DNA of 64,000 nucleotides from Bradyrhizobium sp. S69 (GCF_009766005.1 NZ_LMUK01000046.1:379232-443231); one strand, 5' to 3'; positions 53,277-62,409 are shown, counted from the first letter of the stretch. A program made the numbers and translations. The notes: generated from the letters alone by a model not told the origin.

Positions 53277-53940
53277 GGCGCGGCATCCTGACGCGTGTTT
53301 TCGGATCGAGATCCGCGCCGTTGTTGCGCTCGTTATGGAACGTTTCCAGCAGTGATTTCTGCCGATGCTGGACATCGATTACCTTACCTTCGGCATCCAG
53401 ACTGAAACGCAGCGCGGTCTTTTCCTCACCGGTGTGATCGAGCGTCAACTTGTCGTCGAAAATCACTTGCGCGGTCGGATTGAGCTTCTGGACCTTTACC
53501 GTCGCTTCCACCGGCTGCGCGGTGGTCGCCTGGAAGTGCGAGACATTCACGGTATATTCGCCGGGGACGATGCCGCGGACGGTGACGATTTCTTCCCGGA
53601 TCGGCGACGGGATCTTCCTGCCGTTGACCACGACGAAATCGTTGCCGCCGCCGCGATCGTCGCGGTCGAGCGTCAGGAAGCCGGCCTCGCGATGGCGATA
53701 CCAGACGATATTGCCGACAGGGTCCTGCACGAAGAGATCCAGATCGTCCGGATGGCTATCCGGCCAGTCCATCGTGATGATGAATTCGGCTTTGGAATCG
53801 ATCTTGCCGTCCTTCGAGTCCGGCGACACCGCGAGCAGCACAATGAAGAACATCAAGGAGATCACCTGCAACGCCTTGAACAGCATCACGCCAAGCGGGT
53901 CGAACGGCTCTTCGCGCGGATAGAGACCGAACTCATCCAT
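53269..53940 (-). CDS. Single-pass membrane protein in the ExbD/MotB position of a MotA/ExbB-like operon
   Basis: 223 residues. A short cytosolic leader, one helix (VMLFKALQVISLMFFIVLLAVSP, about 18-40), then a periplasmic domain with FIITMDWPDSHPDDLDLFVQDPVGNIVWYRHREAGFLTLDRDDRGGGNDF, which resembles the DUF2135-type DxDL-V-DP beta fold. The single-helix layout is that of ExbD/TolR/MotB, but the helix lacks the proton-binding Asp those proteins use. Overlaps of 8 bases with genes on both sides show tight coupling. Function unknown. Confidence 0.78.
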   Translation of the reverse strand: MDEFGLYPREEPFDPLGVMLFKALQVISLMFFIVLLAVSPDSKDGKIDSKAEFIITMDWPDSHPDDLDLFVQDPVGNIVWYRHREAGFLTLDRDDRGGGNDFVVVNGRKIPSPIREEIVTVRGIVPGEYTVNVSHFQATTAQPVEATVKVQKLNPTAQVIFDDKLTLDHTGEEKTALRFSLDAEGKVIDVQHRQKSLLETFHNERNNGADLDPKTRVRMPRRE

Positions 53941-54691
53941 GATGCTGACGTTCCAGGACCGGGGTGACGCGCGTCTCGGTCAGCGTGACGGCATCGGAAA
54001 ACACCCGCCGGGTCGCAGCATCGAGCATGTAGTACTGAATTCTGACAAGGATGGAGCCGACGAGACCCGCCAGCGTCGTGTACATGGCCACCGCCATGCC
54101 GTCGCTCATCAACCCCATGGACGATTTCATGGCGACCTTGTCGGTCGCGTCTAGCGAGGCAATCGGGGCCAGCATGATGATGAAGCCGACGATTGTACCC
54201 AACAGGCCGAGTTTCATGAGCGTGTCGGAAGCGAATGCGCCGAACCCGTTGGAACCGCGCAACCGATCGGCCAGCGCGCGCAGCAGCAGCGTCTGGTCCA
54301 TACGACCGACGCCCTGCGCCTTGGCCTTGGTAACAAGACTGCGGATGTGGTCCGTCACCATGCCGGCCGGCATCACCTCCGCATCGATCGTCGCCTCGAT
54401 GCCGTCGGCAACCGGCAGGAACGCGCGGCAGCGCCTTGCAGCCTCGCCCTCCCGCGCAATCGCCCATGTCCGCCGCAGGCAATGGCAGGAGGTGATGAGG
54501 TAGAGCGCGGCGATGACGCTGGAAATATAGGTCCGATCGGAAGTGACCATCATTCGGATCAAGCCGTATCGCCACAGCAGGACCACGGCGAACACGCAAA
54601 GGCCGGTAAAGATCATCCAAAGCAGCAACGCTCCCCCTCCAGGAGCGTCGATGCCGGGCACGCCGTTTTTCGCGCGACGGATAGAACGCAT
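53933..54691 (-). CDS. MotA/TolQ/ExbB-family membrane protein
   Basis: 252 residues with about four hydrophobic segments. The family hallmarks are the third helix LGLLGTIVGFIIMLAPI and the last helix MAVAMYTTLAGLVGSILVRI, matching the MotA/ExbB LGLLGT and ALxTT-GL motifs. In known systems such a protein forms the pentameric ring that conducts protons around a dimer of an ExbD/MotB-like partner. Here the partner is the next gene (53940). It is divergent from a NarX-like kinase. It is not the flagellar MotA: no PG-binding partner or flagellar genes are near. Confidence 0.8.
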   Translation of the reverse strand: MRSIRRAKNGVPGIDAPGGGALLLWMIFTGLCVFAVVLLWRYGLIRMMVTSDRTYISSVIAALYLITSCHCLRRTWAIAREGEAARRCRAFLPVADGIEATIDAEVMPAGMVTDHIRSLVTKAKAQGVGRMDQTLLLRALADRLRGSNGFGAFASDTLMKLGLLGTIVGFIIMLAPIASLDATDKVAMKSSMGLMSDGMAVAMYTTLAGLVGSILVRIQYYMLDAATRRVFSDAVTLTETRVTPVLERQHHG

Positions 54692-54902
54692 CTGCCTTGG
54701 CTCCCTGAAACGGCTTCTTTCGAGCCCGGACCGCGAACAAGCCTCTGGTCTTCAGTTAAATCAGAGGCAGCAGATGCAGTCCAAAGAGATATGCCCGCGC
54801 CTTGTCGGGAAAATTGCCCAATTCCCGCCGGGCATCAAGCTTGCAATTGGCACCGAATAGGACTGTTGTTACGTTGATCCGCAACTCCTTTGGGATGATC
54901 GC

Positions 54903-56273
54903 ATGCGCCTTGTGGTTCAGCTCGTCGCCCGATTGCTTGTCGTCGTCGTTTTATGCCTGGCGGCAGCGACCATCTGGGTAACGATCGACGCCTATCGCAG
55001 CGTCGATCGAGCGACGGCCGCATCCGCCCAACGTGTCTCCCAGGCGCTGGAGGCGCTCTACTGGCGCGAATTGCTGTTGCGCGGCAATATAAAGCGCGAC
55101 CATCTCCTGCCGGTACCCGAATGGCGGACCATCGAAACGATGCAGCTTATTTCGCCGGGAATCTGCATCGATTTCGAGCTCAAGAGTGAGTTCGAGAAAC
55201 CGCTCTGCGGCCAGAGCAAGGGCATCGGCAAACCAGCGCCGCCCTGGTTCGCGGCGGTAGTGCAGAGCGTTCTTGGGAGCCACGCTGCGGTCGCCCAGCC
55301 GATCAGCGTTCGCGCGACCACCGCGGGTTCCGTCACAGCCGTCGCCGATCCCGACGCCGCGATAGAATTGGCCTGGGAACATATCCTGGGCATCGTCACC
55401 GTCGCACTGCTGATGGCCCTGGCAATCGCCGTCCTCGCCTCGGTCGCGATTGCCCACACCCTCGCACCCGCACGGTCGATCGTTGCCGCACTGCAACGGA
55501 TGGCGCACGGTCACTACCGAACTTCGCTCCCGCGCTTCCGATCCATGGAGTTCTCCATGATCGGGCAGGCCGTCGGCGATCTCGGGGTCCGTCTGGCACA
55601 GGCAACCGAGCAACGAGCGGACCTGACACGGCGGCTGCTTGAAATCCGCAGCGACGAGAGGCGTGCCCTCTCCCGCGAATTGCACGATGAGTTCGGACAG
55701 AATCTGACAGGGATTCTCGCTTTCGCCAGCACCATCGAAGCGAGCAGCGCGCAGGATCCGGAGCGGACGGGCATCGCGCAGGATGCGCGAATGATTTCGC
55801 AAGCCACCTTGCGCATCATGACATGCCTGCGGGATACGCTCGACCGGTTGCGCCACCCGCCCGCCGAGGAACTCGGACTGGAGGCCAGTCTGGTCGGCCT
55901 CGTCGACCGCTGGCAATCACAGGATGCGAGGCGACCGATAATACAGCTCGAACTGCAGGGCGATCTCGCCGACGTGCGCGGCATCGTCGCGACCACGGCC
56001 TATCGGGTCGCACAGGAATGCCTGACCAACTCGCTGCGCCACGGCGCAGCGCGCGAGATCGTGCTCCGGATCGAGCGACGCAGTGGGATAGAAAATGCGC
56101 TTTTGATCCGTGTTGAAGACGATGGCGGCGGAGATGCCGTCAGCGTCGCGCGGTCCGCCGGCTTTGGCCTTACCGGCATGCGAGAGAGAGTGGCCGCCGT
56201 CGGCGGTTCGCTGTCGATTGCGCGCGCGCGCCATGGTCTGAGCGTCGCCGCAACCATCCCGCTCGCCGCCTGA
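54903..56273 (+). CDS. Sensor histidine kinase, NarX/UhpB (HisKA_3) type
   Basis: 456 residues. TM1 at about 2-25 (LVVQLVARLLVVVVLCLAAATIWV), a periplasmic loop of about 125 residues containing two Cys (GICIDFELK and PLCGQSKG), TM2 around residues 160-185, then HAMP (AHTLAPARSIVAALQRM). The HisKA_3 box is RALSRELHDEFGQNLTGIL with His261, and HATPase_c shows AQECLTNSLRHG, DDGGGD, GFGLTGMRERVAAVGG. It is paired with the response regulator 12 bases downstream. The two periplasmic Cys might sense redox or metal. Confidence 0.87.
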   Translation: MRLVVQLVARLLVVVVLCLAAATIWVTIDAYRSVDRATAASAQRVSQALEALYWRELLLRGNIKRDHLLPVPEWRTIETMQLISPGICIDFELKSEFEKPLCGQSKGIGKPAPPWFAAVVQSVLGSHAAVAQPISVRATTAGSVTAVADPDAAIELAWEHILGIVTVALLMALAIAVLASVAIAHTLAPARSIVAALQRMAHGHYRTSLPRFRSMEFSMIGQAVGDLGVRLAQATEQRADLTRRLLEIRSDERRALSRELHDEFGQNLTGILAFASTIEASSAQDPERTGIAQDARMISQATLRIMTCLRDTLDRLRHPPAEELGLEASLVGLVDRWQSQDARRPIIQLELQGDLADVRGIVATTAYRVAQECLTNSLRHGAAREIVLRIERRSGIENALLIRVEDDGGGDAVSVARSAGFGLTGMRERVAAVGGSLSIARARHGLSVAATIPLAA

Positions 56274-56285
56274 CGCTGCTGGCCC

Positions 56286-56939
56286 ATGATGGCTGCGCCG
56301 ACAGAAGAAATTTCGATCCTGCTCGCCGATGACCATCCGGTCGTGCGGCAAGGCTACCGCCGCGTACTGGAGCATCAGGGCGGCTTCCGCGTGGTCGCCG
56401 AAGCCGATAACGCGGCAAGCGCTTACAGCGCCTTCAAACAGCATTCCCCGGATATTGTGGTGCTGGACATATCGATGCCCGGCGCAAGCGGCCTTGAAGC
56501 GATACGGAACATCCGGTTGCGTAACAGCCGCGCGCGCATTCTCGTCTTCAGCATGCACGCCGAAGCGGTGATGGTGAAGGCCGCCTTCGCTGCCGGAGCC
56601 AACGGCTACGTCACGAAGGGCAACGAACCGGCGACGCTGATCCGGGCGATCCGTGCCGTTGCGCGCGGCGAACGCGCGATGAGCGACGACGTCGCCCACA
56701 TCCTGGCTACGGAGAGCTTGGCCCCCTCGCGATCAACGCTTGATCATCTGGGAGAGAGGGAAATCGAAATCCTGAGGCAATTCGCTGCCGGCTCGACCAA
56801 GGAGCAGATAGCGTCAAATCTCAATCTCAGCGTGAAGACTGTTCAGAATTATCACTATCTCATAAAGACCAAGACCGGCATGCGAACGGATGCCCAACTC
56901 GTCCGGCTTGCCGCTGAATGCGGGCTGACCGATCTGTAA
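56286..56939 (+). CDS. NarL/FixJ-family response regulator
   Basis: 217 residues. Receiver domain with D16-D17 (LLADDHP), phospho-acceptor Asp61 (VVLDISMPG), a Ser/Thr near 88 in LVFSMHAEA and Lys in VTKGNEP. The LuxR-type HTH is about 150-210: LGEREIEILRQFAAGSTKEQIASNLNLSVKTVQNYHYLIKTKTG. It is the partner of the HisKA_3 kinase just upstream. The divergent MotA/ExbB-like operon is the nearest likely target. Confidence 0.88.
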   Translation: MMAAPTEEISILLADDHPVVRQGYRRVLEHQGGFRVVAEADNAASAYSAFKQHSPDIVVLDISMPGASGLEAIRNIRLRNSRARILVFSMHAEAVMVKAAFAAGANGYVTKGNEPATLIRAIRAVARGERAMSDDVAHILATESLAPSRSTLDHLGEREIEILRQFAAGSTKEQIASNLNLSVKTVQNYHYLIKTKTGMRTDAQLVRLAAECGLTDL

Positions 56940-57189
56940 CCAGGTTTGGCACAAATGAAAAAGCTCGCCAGAGATTTGAAACGTCCGGAGAATTTTCTCG
57001 CGACACCCTCCTCCAATCCCACGCTCAGAAGCTACGCGCGGTGACTGGGGGTAAAATCGCGGAACTAGCCGCGACAACCTTTGTCGCGCTGCTCGTTGTT
57101 TTGCTGTCGGTTCGAACGATCGGATACAGAGGAGAACAGTGCGGTGGCGGAGAGAGTGTCAGTCAATCCCACTTGAAAGATAAGGCAAT

Positions 57190-57327
57190 TTAGACCTTGC
57201 TGGGCTGAAACCCACCAGTTGAACCACGGCCGAGAAATGGGGCTTTGCCTCCGACAAAAGCCTGTTTCGCCAATGGGCAAACCATTGTCTGCAAAGGCAG
57301 CACGACCGAATAGATCCAGTAATCCAT
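57190..57327 (-). CDS. Candidate small protein (45 residues) with strong ribosome site
   Basis: The ATG at 57327 is preceded by CGGAGGG with 6-base spacing, the best ribosome site in this stretch. The peptide starts MDYWIYSVVLPLQTMVCPLAK and ends GGFQPSKV, with Gly-rich second half and a single Cys. It could be a short membrane-associated or secreted peptide. No maturation or export genes lie beside it, so a peptide-product role is only a thought. Confidence 0.4.
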   Translation of the reverse strand: MDYWIYSVVLPLQTMVCPLAKQAFVGGKAPFLGRGSTGGFQPSKV

Positions 57328-57717
57328 GCGGACCCTCCGTGACCCCGAGCCTTTCGAATGGTTTCTCGGAATCGGATCGTTAGGAGCCGCCAAAATCCAG
57401 CGAATTATTCGAGGAAGCTGCGAGGTTCGGCATCCGCTATGGATTCCCGATTGGCACGCGTCACACAGTCGCGACTTATCTCAAAAGCGCCAAGACTAAG
57501 CCTGGCGTAAGGACAACTGCGCGGGCGGTGGCTCAGGCAACGGCATCCAGATTGATAGATCACAAAATAGAGCCCGCTTTAATTTAGGACGCCCCGCCAA
57601 GTGCAAGCGGGATGCTGCCACCTGTCCGGCCTCTGATGCGGCGATGGAGGCCCCGTCCCCGCCGCCAACGATTTCGTGAACCTTTGCCTTGATTGCGAGC
57701 CCTCGCAGCTTGCGGCC
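57328..57717. other. Intergenic region with a possible gene remnant
   Basis: About 390 bases. On the plus strand around 57400-57590 one frame reads LFEEAARFGIRYGFPIGTRH and continues to a stop at about 57587; the FEEAARFGIRYGF piece resembles the autoinducer-binding domain of LuxR regulators, so it may be a remnant. No start codon or complete domain is present. Nothing else recognised. Confidence 0.35.
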
Positions 57718-58836
57718 TCATTCGGGCAGGATCGCCAGCAACCGCGCCGCCGAGTTGGCCCAGCTAAAGGCCTGCACGATGCGGTCGCGCGGCGAGGGAA
57801 GCGGTGGCGCACTCCCGTCAACGACCGAACGAATCACCGCGATCGCCGAGTCCAGGTTGGGTTCCCACCAGTTCAACCCTTCGAACCAGATCCGGTCGGC
57901 CGCCCGAATCCGGCAATCGACCATCGCCGGTGCGAGACGCGCATCGATCCAATGTGCCGATTGGTCGTCGAGATAGCTGAGATAGGCGGTGTGACGCGGC
58001 GCGATCAGGACCAGACCGGAAGCAGCGGCTTCCATCATCGGCATGTCCCAGCCCTCGCCGCGCGACAGGGAGACATAATGGGTCGCCGCTGTATAGAGCG
58101 CGGGCATTTCGACATTGCCGAGCGGATGGCCGAGGATGAGCATTGGCGCCGCGTCACCAAATGACCGCCCGGTCCGCTGCTCGAGTGCGGAGAGTTCCGC
58201 CTGGAAGACCGGCCAGACATCTGGCTGAAACGCGTTGTTCTTGAGGATCAGCACGGCATCATCCTCGCGCCGCGTCGCGACGAGCCAGGTTTGAAGCAGT
58301 CCCAGGTAATGCTTGCGCGGGGAGAGATCGGTGACATTGAGGAGCCGCACCGCAAAACCGCCGACCGGCCGCCCCGCCACTTCCAGCGCGAGCGGTTCAG
58401 CGCAGGCCGCGAAGCGCGCGCCATCGACGCCGAGCGGCGAGACCCGCAGCCGATCCTCGGGCACGCCGCTGTCGATCCACGCGCGGCGCGCCGTCTCGGT
58501 CGGCAGGATCGTCATGTCCATCTGGCGCGCCGTGGCGGCCCACGCAGCTGGAATGCGATCGGCCTCGAACATCGTATAATTGATATTGGTGTGTCCGGGC
58601 TCGCACACCGCAATCGTAGGCATCAGGAAGTGCAGCACGGTGTTTGCTGGCACCGGGCCAGTGAGCCGGTCGAACCAGATTTCGCGGGCATGCGCGGGAC
58701 GCTCGGCCGACCAGCCGCTGACGTGGCGCATCTCGACATCGACACCTTGGCGCACGAATTCGCGGACGAATTCGCGCGTGTGGTGGTCGTAGCCGCTGAG
58801 GCCGCGGACATGGCCTGTCACCTTCAGCCGCCGCAT
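57718..58836 (-). CDS. Glycosyltransferase family 4-like protein
   Basis: 372 residues, GT-B fold. Family marks: VTGHVRGLSGYDHHTREFVREFVRQG, the linker-strand VRLLNVTDLSPRKHYLGLLQTWLVATR, MLILGHPLGNVEMPALYTAATHYVSLSRGEGWDMPMMEAAASGLVLIAPRHTAYLSYL, where the E-x7-E signature of retaining transferases is seen as GEGWDMPMMEA. It is divergent from the tandem-repeat protein whose frame begins inside this gene's start region. The glycan is unknown; modification of the neighbouring surface protein is a possibility. Confidence 0.82.
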   Translation of the reverse strand: MRRLKVTGHVRGLSGYDHHTREFVREFVRQGVDVEMRHVSGWSAERPAHAREIWFDRLTGPVPANTVLHFLMPTIAVCEPGHTNINYTMFEADRIPAAWAATARQMDMTILPTETARRAWIDSGVPEDRLRVSPLGVDGARFAACAEPLALEVAGRPVGGFAVRLLNVTDLSPRKHYLGLLQTWLVATRREDDAVLILKNNAFQPDVWPVFQAELSALEQRTGRSFGDAAPMLILGHPLGNVEMPALYTAATHYVSLSRGEGWDMPMMEAAASGLVLIAPRHTAYLSYLDDQSAHWIDARLAPAMVDCRIRAADRIWFEGLNWWEPNLDSAIAVIRSVVDGSAPPLPSPRDRIVQAFSWANSAARLLAILPE

Positions 58837-60993
58837 CTAGCGCTCCGCTCGTTGCTGTCATTCGTGCCGCATGGCGATCCGGCTGCCGACACCGACATCA
58901 TCCCGTTCGCTCCGCGCAGCGGAACGGGGGCGGTCACGCTCGATCCGGCCCGCGACGCCCTGCCCTGGTCCGGCTGGCCGCCGACCGGGAACGTCTACGA
59001 CTGGGACATCGTGCTCTGCCAGTCGACCGGCCCGCTGTGGGAGCTGAGCCGCACCGAAATCAAGATTAGCGGCGTCACGCTCAGCCTGGCCCAGCCGAGC
59101 TACACGCAGCCACAGCTCGATGCCGGCATTTTCCTGAGTTATGTGATCTCCGGCGATCTTTCGACCGGTGCCTATGTATTGTCATTCGTGCCGCACGGCA
59201 GCGTGCCGGGCCTAGCGGACACCGTCCCATTCACGGCGCGCTCCGGCTCCGGCGCGATCGCGCTCAATCCCGACACACAGGCACTGCCCTGGTCAACGTG
59301 GCCGCCGACCGGCAACTGCTACGACTGGGATATCGTGCTGTGCAGCCAGAGCGGCCAGACGCTGACCGAACTGACGCGCACGCAACTGCTGATCGCGGCT
59401 GTCACGCTCAGTCTGTCCAGCGCCACTTATTGGCCCGATCAACTCGAGGCTGGAATTGCGCTCGCCTATCAGATCCAGAACGCGCTTCCGACTGGCGCCT
59501 ATGTGCTGTCGTTCGTGCCGCATGGCACCGCACCCACGCTCGCCGATACCATGCCGTTCCCGGCCGTCACCGGCAGCGGCACCGTCACGCTCGATCCCAA
59601 CCAGCAGACCTTGCCGTGGTCGACATGGCCGCCGACCGGCAACACCTATGACTGGGACATCGTGCTGTGCAGCCAGACGGGCGGTGCGCTCGCCGAACTG
59701 TCGCGGGCCGGATTGCAGATCGTATCGATCACGCTCAGCCTGGCGCAGCGGGCTTATTCACGCGCGCAGCTCGACGCCGGGCTGACGGTTCAATACGCCA
59801 TCACGGGAACGCTGCCGCCGGCGACCTATGTGCTCGCGCTGGGCCCGAAAGGCGACACGCCCTCGCTGACCAACACCATTCCTTTCTCCGCGACCGCCGG
59901 CACCGGCACCATGCTCCTGACCACGGCGACCTACCCCTGGCTGCCCTGGGCCAACTGGCCGCCGACCGGCAATTGCTACGATTGGGACATTGTCGCGGGC
60001 TCGCTGATCGCGCCATCGAGTTTCACACCGCGCAATACGGTCGAGCTCGTGATCGTCGAAATTCCGGCGATCACCGAATTGACCTATGACGGCACGACGA
60101 TCACCGCGCACTGGACCACGGTCACCCAGAGCGGTCTCACCGGCTACCAGATGCAGCTGCAATACCCGTCTGGACAGCCGACCACCATCTCCTCGGCACA
60201 ACCGACCGGCAGCATCACCGCGGCCGGGCTCAGCGGCACCAACCTGGTGGTGGTGTCGGCGACTGTGTCCGGTGTCGCTAGCGGATGGAGCGCTCCGACG
60301 ACCGTGGTCGATCTGACGCCGGCCATCGACAATGTCACGACCACGCAACCACGCGCCGGCAGCTATGATGTGAGCGTGACGTGGCCACTGCTCAATAGTG
60401 CCATCGCCAGCGGCTACGCCATGAAGGTGATGGACAATACCGGCAGCACCGTCGGAACCTGGAACGGCGCGGCACCGCCGGGACTCGTTCAGGATCTCGC
60501 CTTGCGGTCTCCGGCCACCTATTCGGCCAGTATCCAGGGCAGCAACGGCGTATCGAAAGGCCCGTTCAGCACGGCGGCGACAGTGCTGTTTGCCGTGCCG
60601 TCCGGATTGCAGCTCGACTATAATGGTACCGCTCTGGTCGCGAGCTGGGATGCCCTGCCGGGCCCGAGCGTCTACACCTACACGGTTCAGTTGTCCGCCA
60701 ACGGCAGCGTGGTGGAAACCAAGAGTCAGACAGGCGCCGGGCCGACGCTGACACAAGCCTTCACCACTGTATTCCAAGGCGGCATCATCTACACCTGCGT
60801 CGTCAACGCCACGCTTGGCGTCTCAATCGGGCCGCAGAGCGCGCCAGCCAACGGTCCGTACTCGCGCAGGATCGTTTATCAATTCGACGGCCTGAATCGG
60901 TTAAAGTCGATGACCGTCACCGGCGGCAACGACGTGACCTATGTGATCGATGACGGCGGCAACGTCCAGACTGCGACGGTCTCTCGGGTTTGA
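58810..60993 (+). CDS. Tandem-repeat protein with fibronectin-like tail (probably 5'-truncated)
   Basis: About 727 residues from the ATG at 58810; the start is uncertain because it lies inside the divergent glycosyltransferase gene. Four repeats begin at 58849, 59173, 59500 and 59827, the second and third exactly 109 residues (327 bp) long, each with YVLSFVPHG, LPWS-WPPTGN-YDWDIVLCSQ and VTLSL. They are followed by beta-rich segments resembling fibronectin type III, and the end YQFDGLNRLKSMTVTGG plus YVIDDGGNVQTATVSRV resembles an Rhs/YD repeat. The first repeat lacks its usual start and no signal peptide is present, so an upstream part may have been lost. Likely a surface or secreted protein. 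Confidence 0.65.
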   Translation: MACHLQPPHLALRSLLSFVPHGDPAADTDIIPFAPRSGTGAVTLDPARDALPWSGWPPTGNVYDWDIVLCQSTGPLWELSRTEIKISGVTLSLAQPSYTQPQLDAGIFLSYVISGDLSTGAYVLSFVPHGSVPGLADTVPFTARSGSGAIALNPDTQALPWSTWPPTGNCYDWDIVLCSQSGQTLTELTRTQLLIAAVTLSLSSATYWPDQLEAGIALAYQIQNALPTGAYVLSFVPHGTAPTLADTMPFPAVTGSGTVTLDPNQQTLPWSTWPPTGNTYDWDIVLCSQTGGALAELSRAGLQIVSITLSLAQRAYSRAQLDAGLTVQYAITGTLPPATYVLALGPKGDTPSLTNTIPFSATAGTGTMLLTTATYPWLPWANWPPTGNCYDWDIVAGSLIAPSSFTPRNTVELVIVEIPAITELTYDGTTITAHWTTVTQSGLTGYQMQLQYPSGQPTTISSAQPTGSITAAGLSGTNLVVVSATVSGVASGWSAPTTVVDLTPAIDNVTTTQPRAGSYDVSVTWPLLNSAIASGYAMKVMDNTGSTVGTWNGAAPPGLVQDLALRSPATYSASIQGSNGVSKGPFSTAATVLFAVPSGLQLDYNGTALVASWDALPGPSVYTYTVQLSANGSVVETKSQTGAGPTLTQAFTTVFQGGIIYTCVVNATLGVSIGPQSAPANGPYSRRIVYQFDGLNRLKSMTVTGGNDVTYVIDDGGNVQTATVSRV

Positions 60994-61383
60994 CGATGGC
61001 ATTTGCGAGTCTCTTTGCCCACAACCGCACATCCGACTGAAGAGTGCTCGATCCAGTTCACAACTCCTAGCGGCATGCTCAGCGCTCTTGAAGCTGACGC
61101 GCTCGACAATTGGTGCAGCAGGCACCGCCGCGGAAAAACGATGAGAATGACCTACAAGGATGATCCAGCAGTTTTGCATCCGCAATGCATTGTCGCGAGC
61201 GTCGCGAGCTGTTTTGGGGTTCCGATCGGATCTGGCTTCTGCGCGAGCGGCTCTCGGACAAACTGACAAAGCCGGACCTCGCTCGCTAAATTAAGATCAC
61301 TTCGGAATTTCTCTTTGTCCGAATGGCGATCATCCCCCCGTGTTGGTCCTTCCAAGTCAAGGATTGACCGCCTGTTTGCGTGG
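60994..61383. other. Intergenic region, nothing recognised
   Basis: About 390 bases between convergent genes. A plus-strand frame (61003-61266) and fragments such as ERLSDKLTKPDLAR are present but lack a complete domain or ribosome site. Possible remnant DNA; no terminator stem stood out. Confidence 0.4.
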
Positions 61384-62409
61384 CTAGCGAGCTTCTCCAA
61401 ATCCGGCGAGGACGGATGTGAGATTATCTCCCAGAATCTCCGATAGATATCCGCCTTCCTGGACGAACACGGTTGGAAGCCCCAACCGCGCGATGGCGGC
61501 ACCGATGCGGCGGAACCCGGCGGTAGTGACGGCGAGACCCGCGAGCGGATCGTGCTCCGACGCATCGAGACCGAGCGCCACGACCAACGCACCGGGCGCG
61601 AAAGCACGGATCGTCTTTTCCGCGACACCGAGCGCCTGCACATAGCCGTCATCCTTGGTGCCGATCGGCAGCGGAATGTTGAGATTGGCCCCAAGACCCG
61701 GCCCCTCGCCGCGCTCGTGCGCATAGCCCCACACGAACGGGTTGAAGAAGGTTGGGTCGGCGTGGATCGAAACCGTGAGAACGTCGGGCCGTTGGTAGAA
61801 AATGCCTTGCGTGCCGTTGCCATGATGAACATCGACGTCGAGGATCGCCACCCGCTCATGCCGTAGTCGCAGATGGGCCGCCGCGACCGCGCTGTTGTTG
61901 AGAAAACAAAAGCCACTGGCGAGGTCGCGATAGGCATGATGCCCCGGAGGACGACAAAGCGCATAGGTCGCGTCCTCGCCGTCCAGAACCAGTTGAGCTG
62001 CCGTCGTCGCCACATCCGTGGCAGCGCAAGCCGCAGCCCAGGTGCCCGGGCCGATCGGACAGGACGTGTCGATCGTATGCCAGCCGAGACGGCCGACAAT
62101 GTGAGTGGGATAAGTCGCGGCGTTACGGACGGGATGCATGTTGGCAATCATCTCGGGGCCGGAATCGCCAAGCGCTAGCCAGGCGTCCCAGGCCTCGGCG
62201 AGGAAGCCGAGATATTCCGGACTGTGAACCCGCGCGCGCGGCCCCTGCCCGAATACGACCGGTTCGACCAGTTCGTGCTTGCCAGCCATGAGCCCGGCCA
62301 ACAGCCGATCGGCGCGCTCGGGCTGTTCGGTGGTGCGTTTGACGACGCCGCGAACCAGAAAGAATTGCGGATCGTGGCTCCGGTGCAGTTCAGTATGGAC
62401 GGCCTTCAC
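61384..62409 (-). CDS. Histone-deacetylase-fold amidohydrolase (acetylpolyamine amidohydrolase-like)
   Basis: 341 residues, zinc hydrolase of the arginase/deacetylase fold. The active-site residues are all present: CRPPGHHA (His pair), DVDVHHGNGT (Asp, His ligands), ALGLDASEHDPLAGL (Asp ligand) and QEGGYL (transition-state Tyr). The N-terminal arm with HDPQFFLVRGVVKRTTEQPERADRLL resembles acetylpolyamine amidohydrolases. It should remove an acetyl or similar acyl group from an amine. Together with the GntR regulator and aldolase it may form a catabolic locus. Confidence 0.83.
   Translation of the reverse strand: MKAVHTELHRSHDPQFFLVRGVVKRTTEQPERADRLLAGLMAGKHELVEPVVFGQGPRARVHSPEYLGFLAEAWDAWLALGDSGPEMIANMHPVRNAATYPTHIVGRLGWHTIDTSCPIGPGTWAAACAATDVATTAAQLVLDGEDATYALCRPPGHHAYRDLASGFCFLNNSAVAAAHLRLRHERVAILDVDVHHGNGTQGIFYQRPDVLTVSIHADPTFFNPFVWGYAHERGEGPGLGANLNIPLPIGTKDDGYVQALGVAEKTIRAFAPGALVVALGLDASEHDPLAGLAVTTAGFRRIGAAIARLGLPTVFVQEGGYLSEILGDNLTSVLAGFGEAR

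Noticed and set aside
52668..54691. Zorya-type anti-phage system suggested by a MotA-like protein and partner
   Set aside because: No ZorC/ZorD helicase or ZorE nuclease gene is present, and the partner lacks the MotB-type peptidoglycan-binding domain. The neighbours are a two-component system and unknown membrane proteins.
56918..57193. Plus-strand 91-codon frame with a hydrophobic segment after the response regulator
   Set aside because: It starts inside the regulator gene in another frame and has no ribosome site; the hydrophobic patch alone is not enough.
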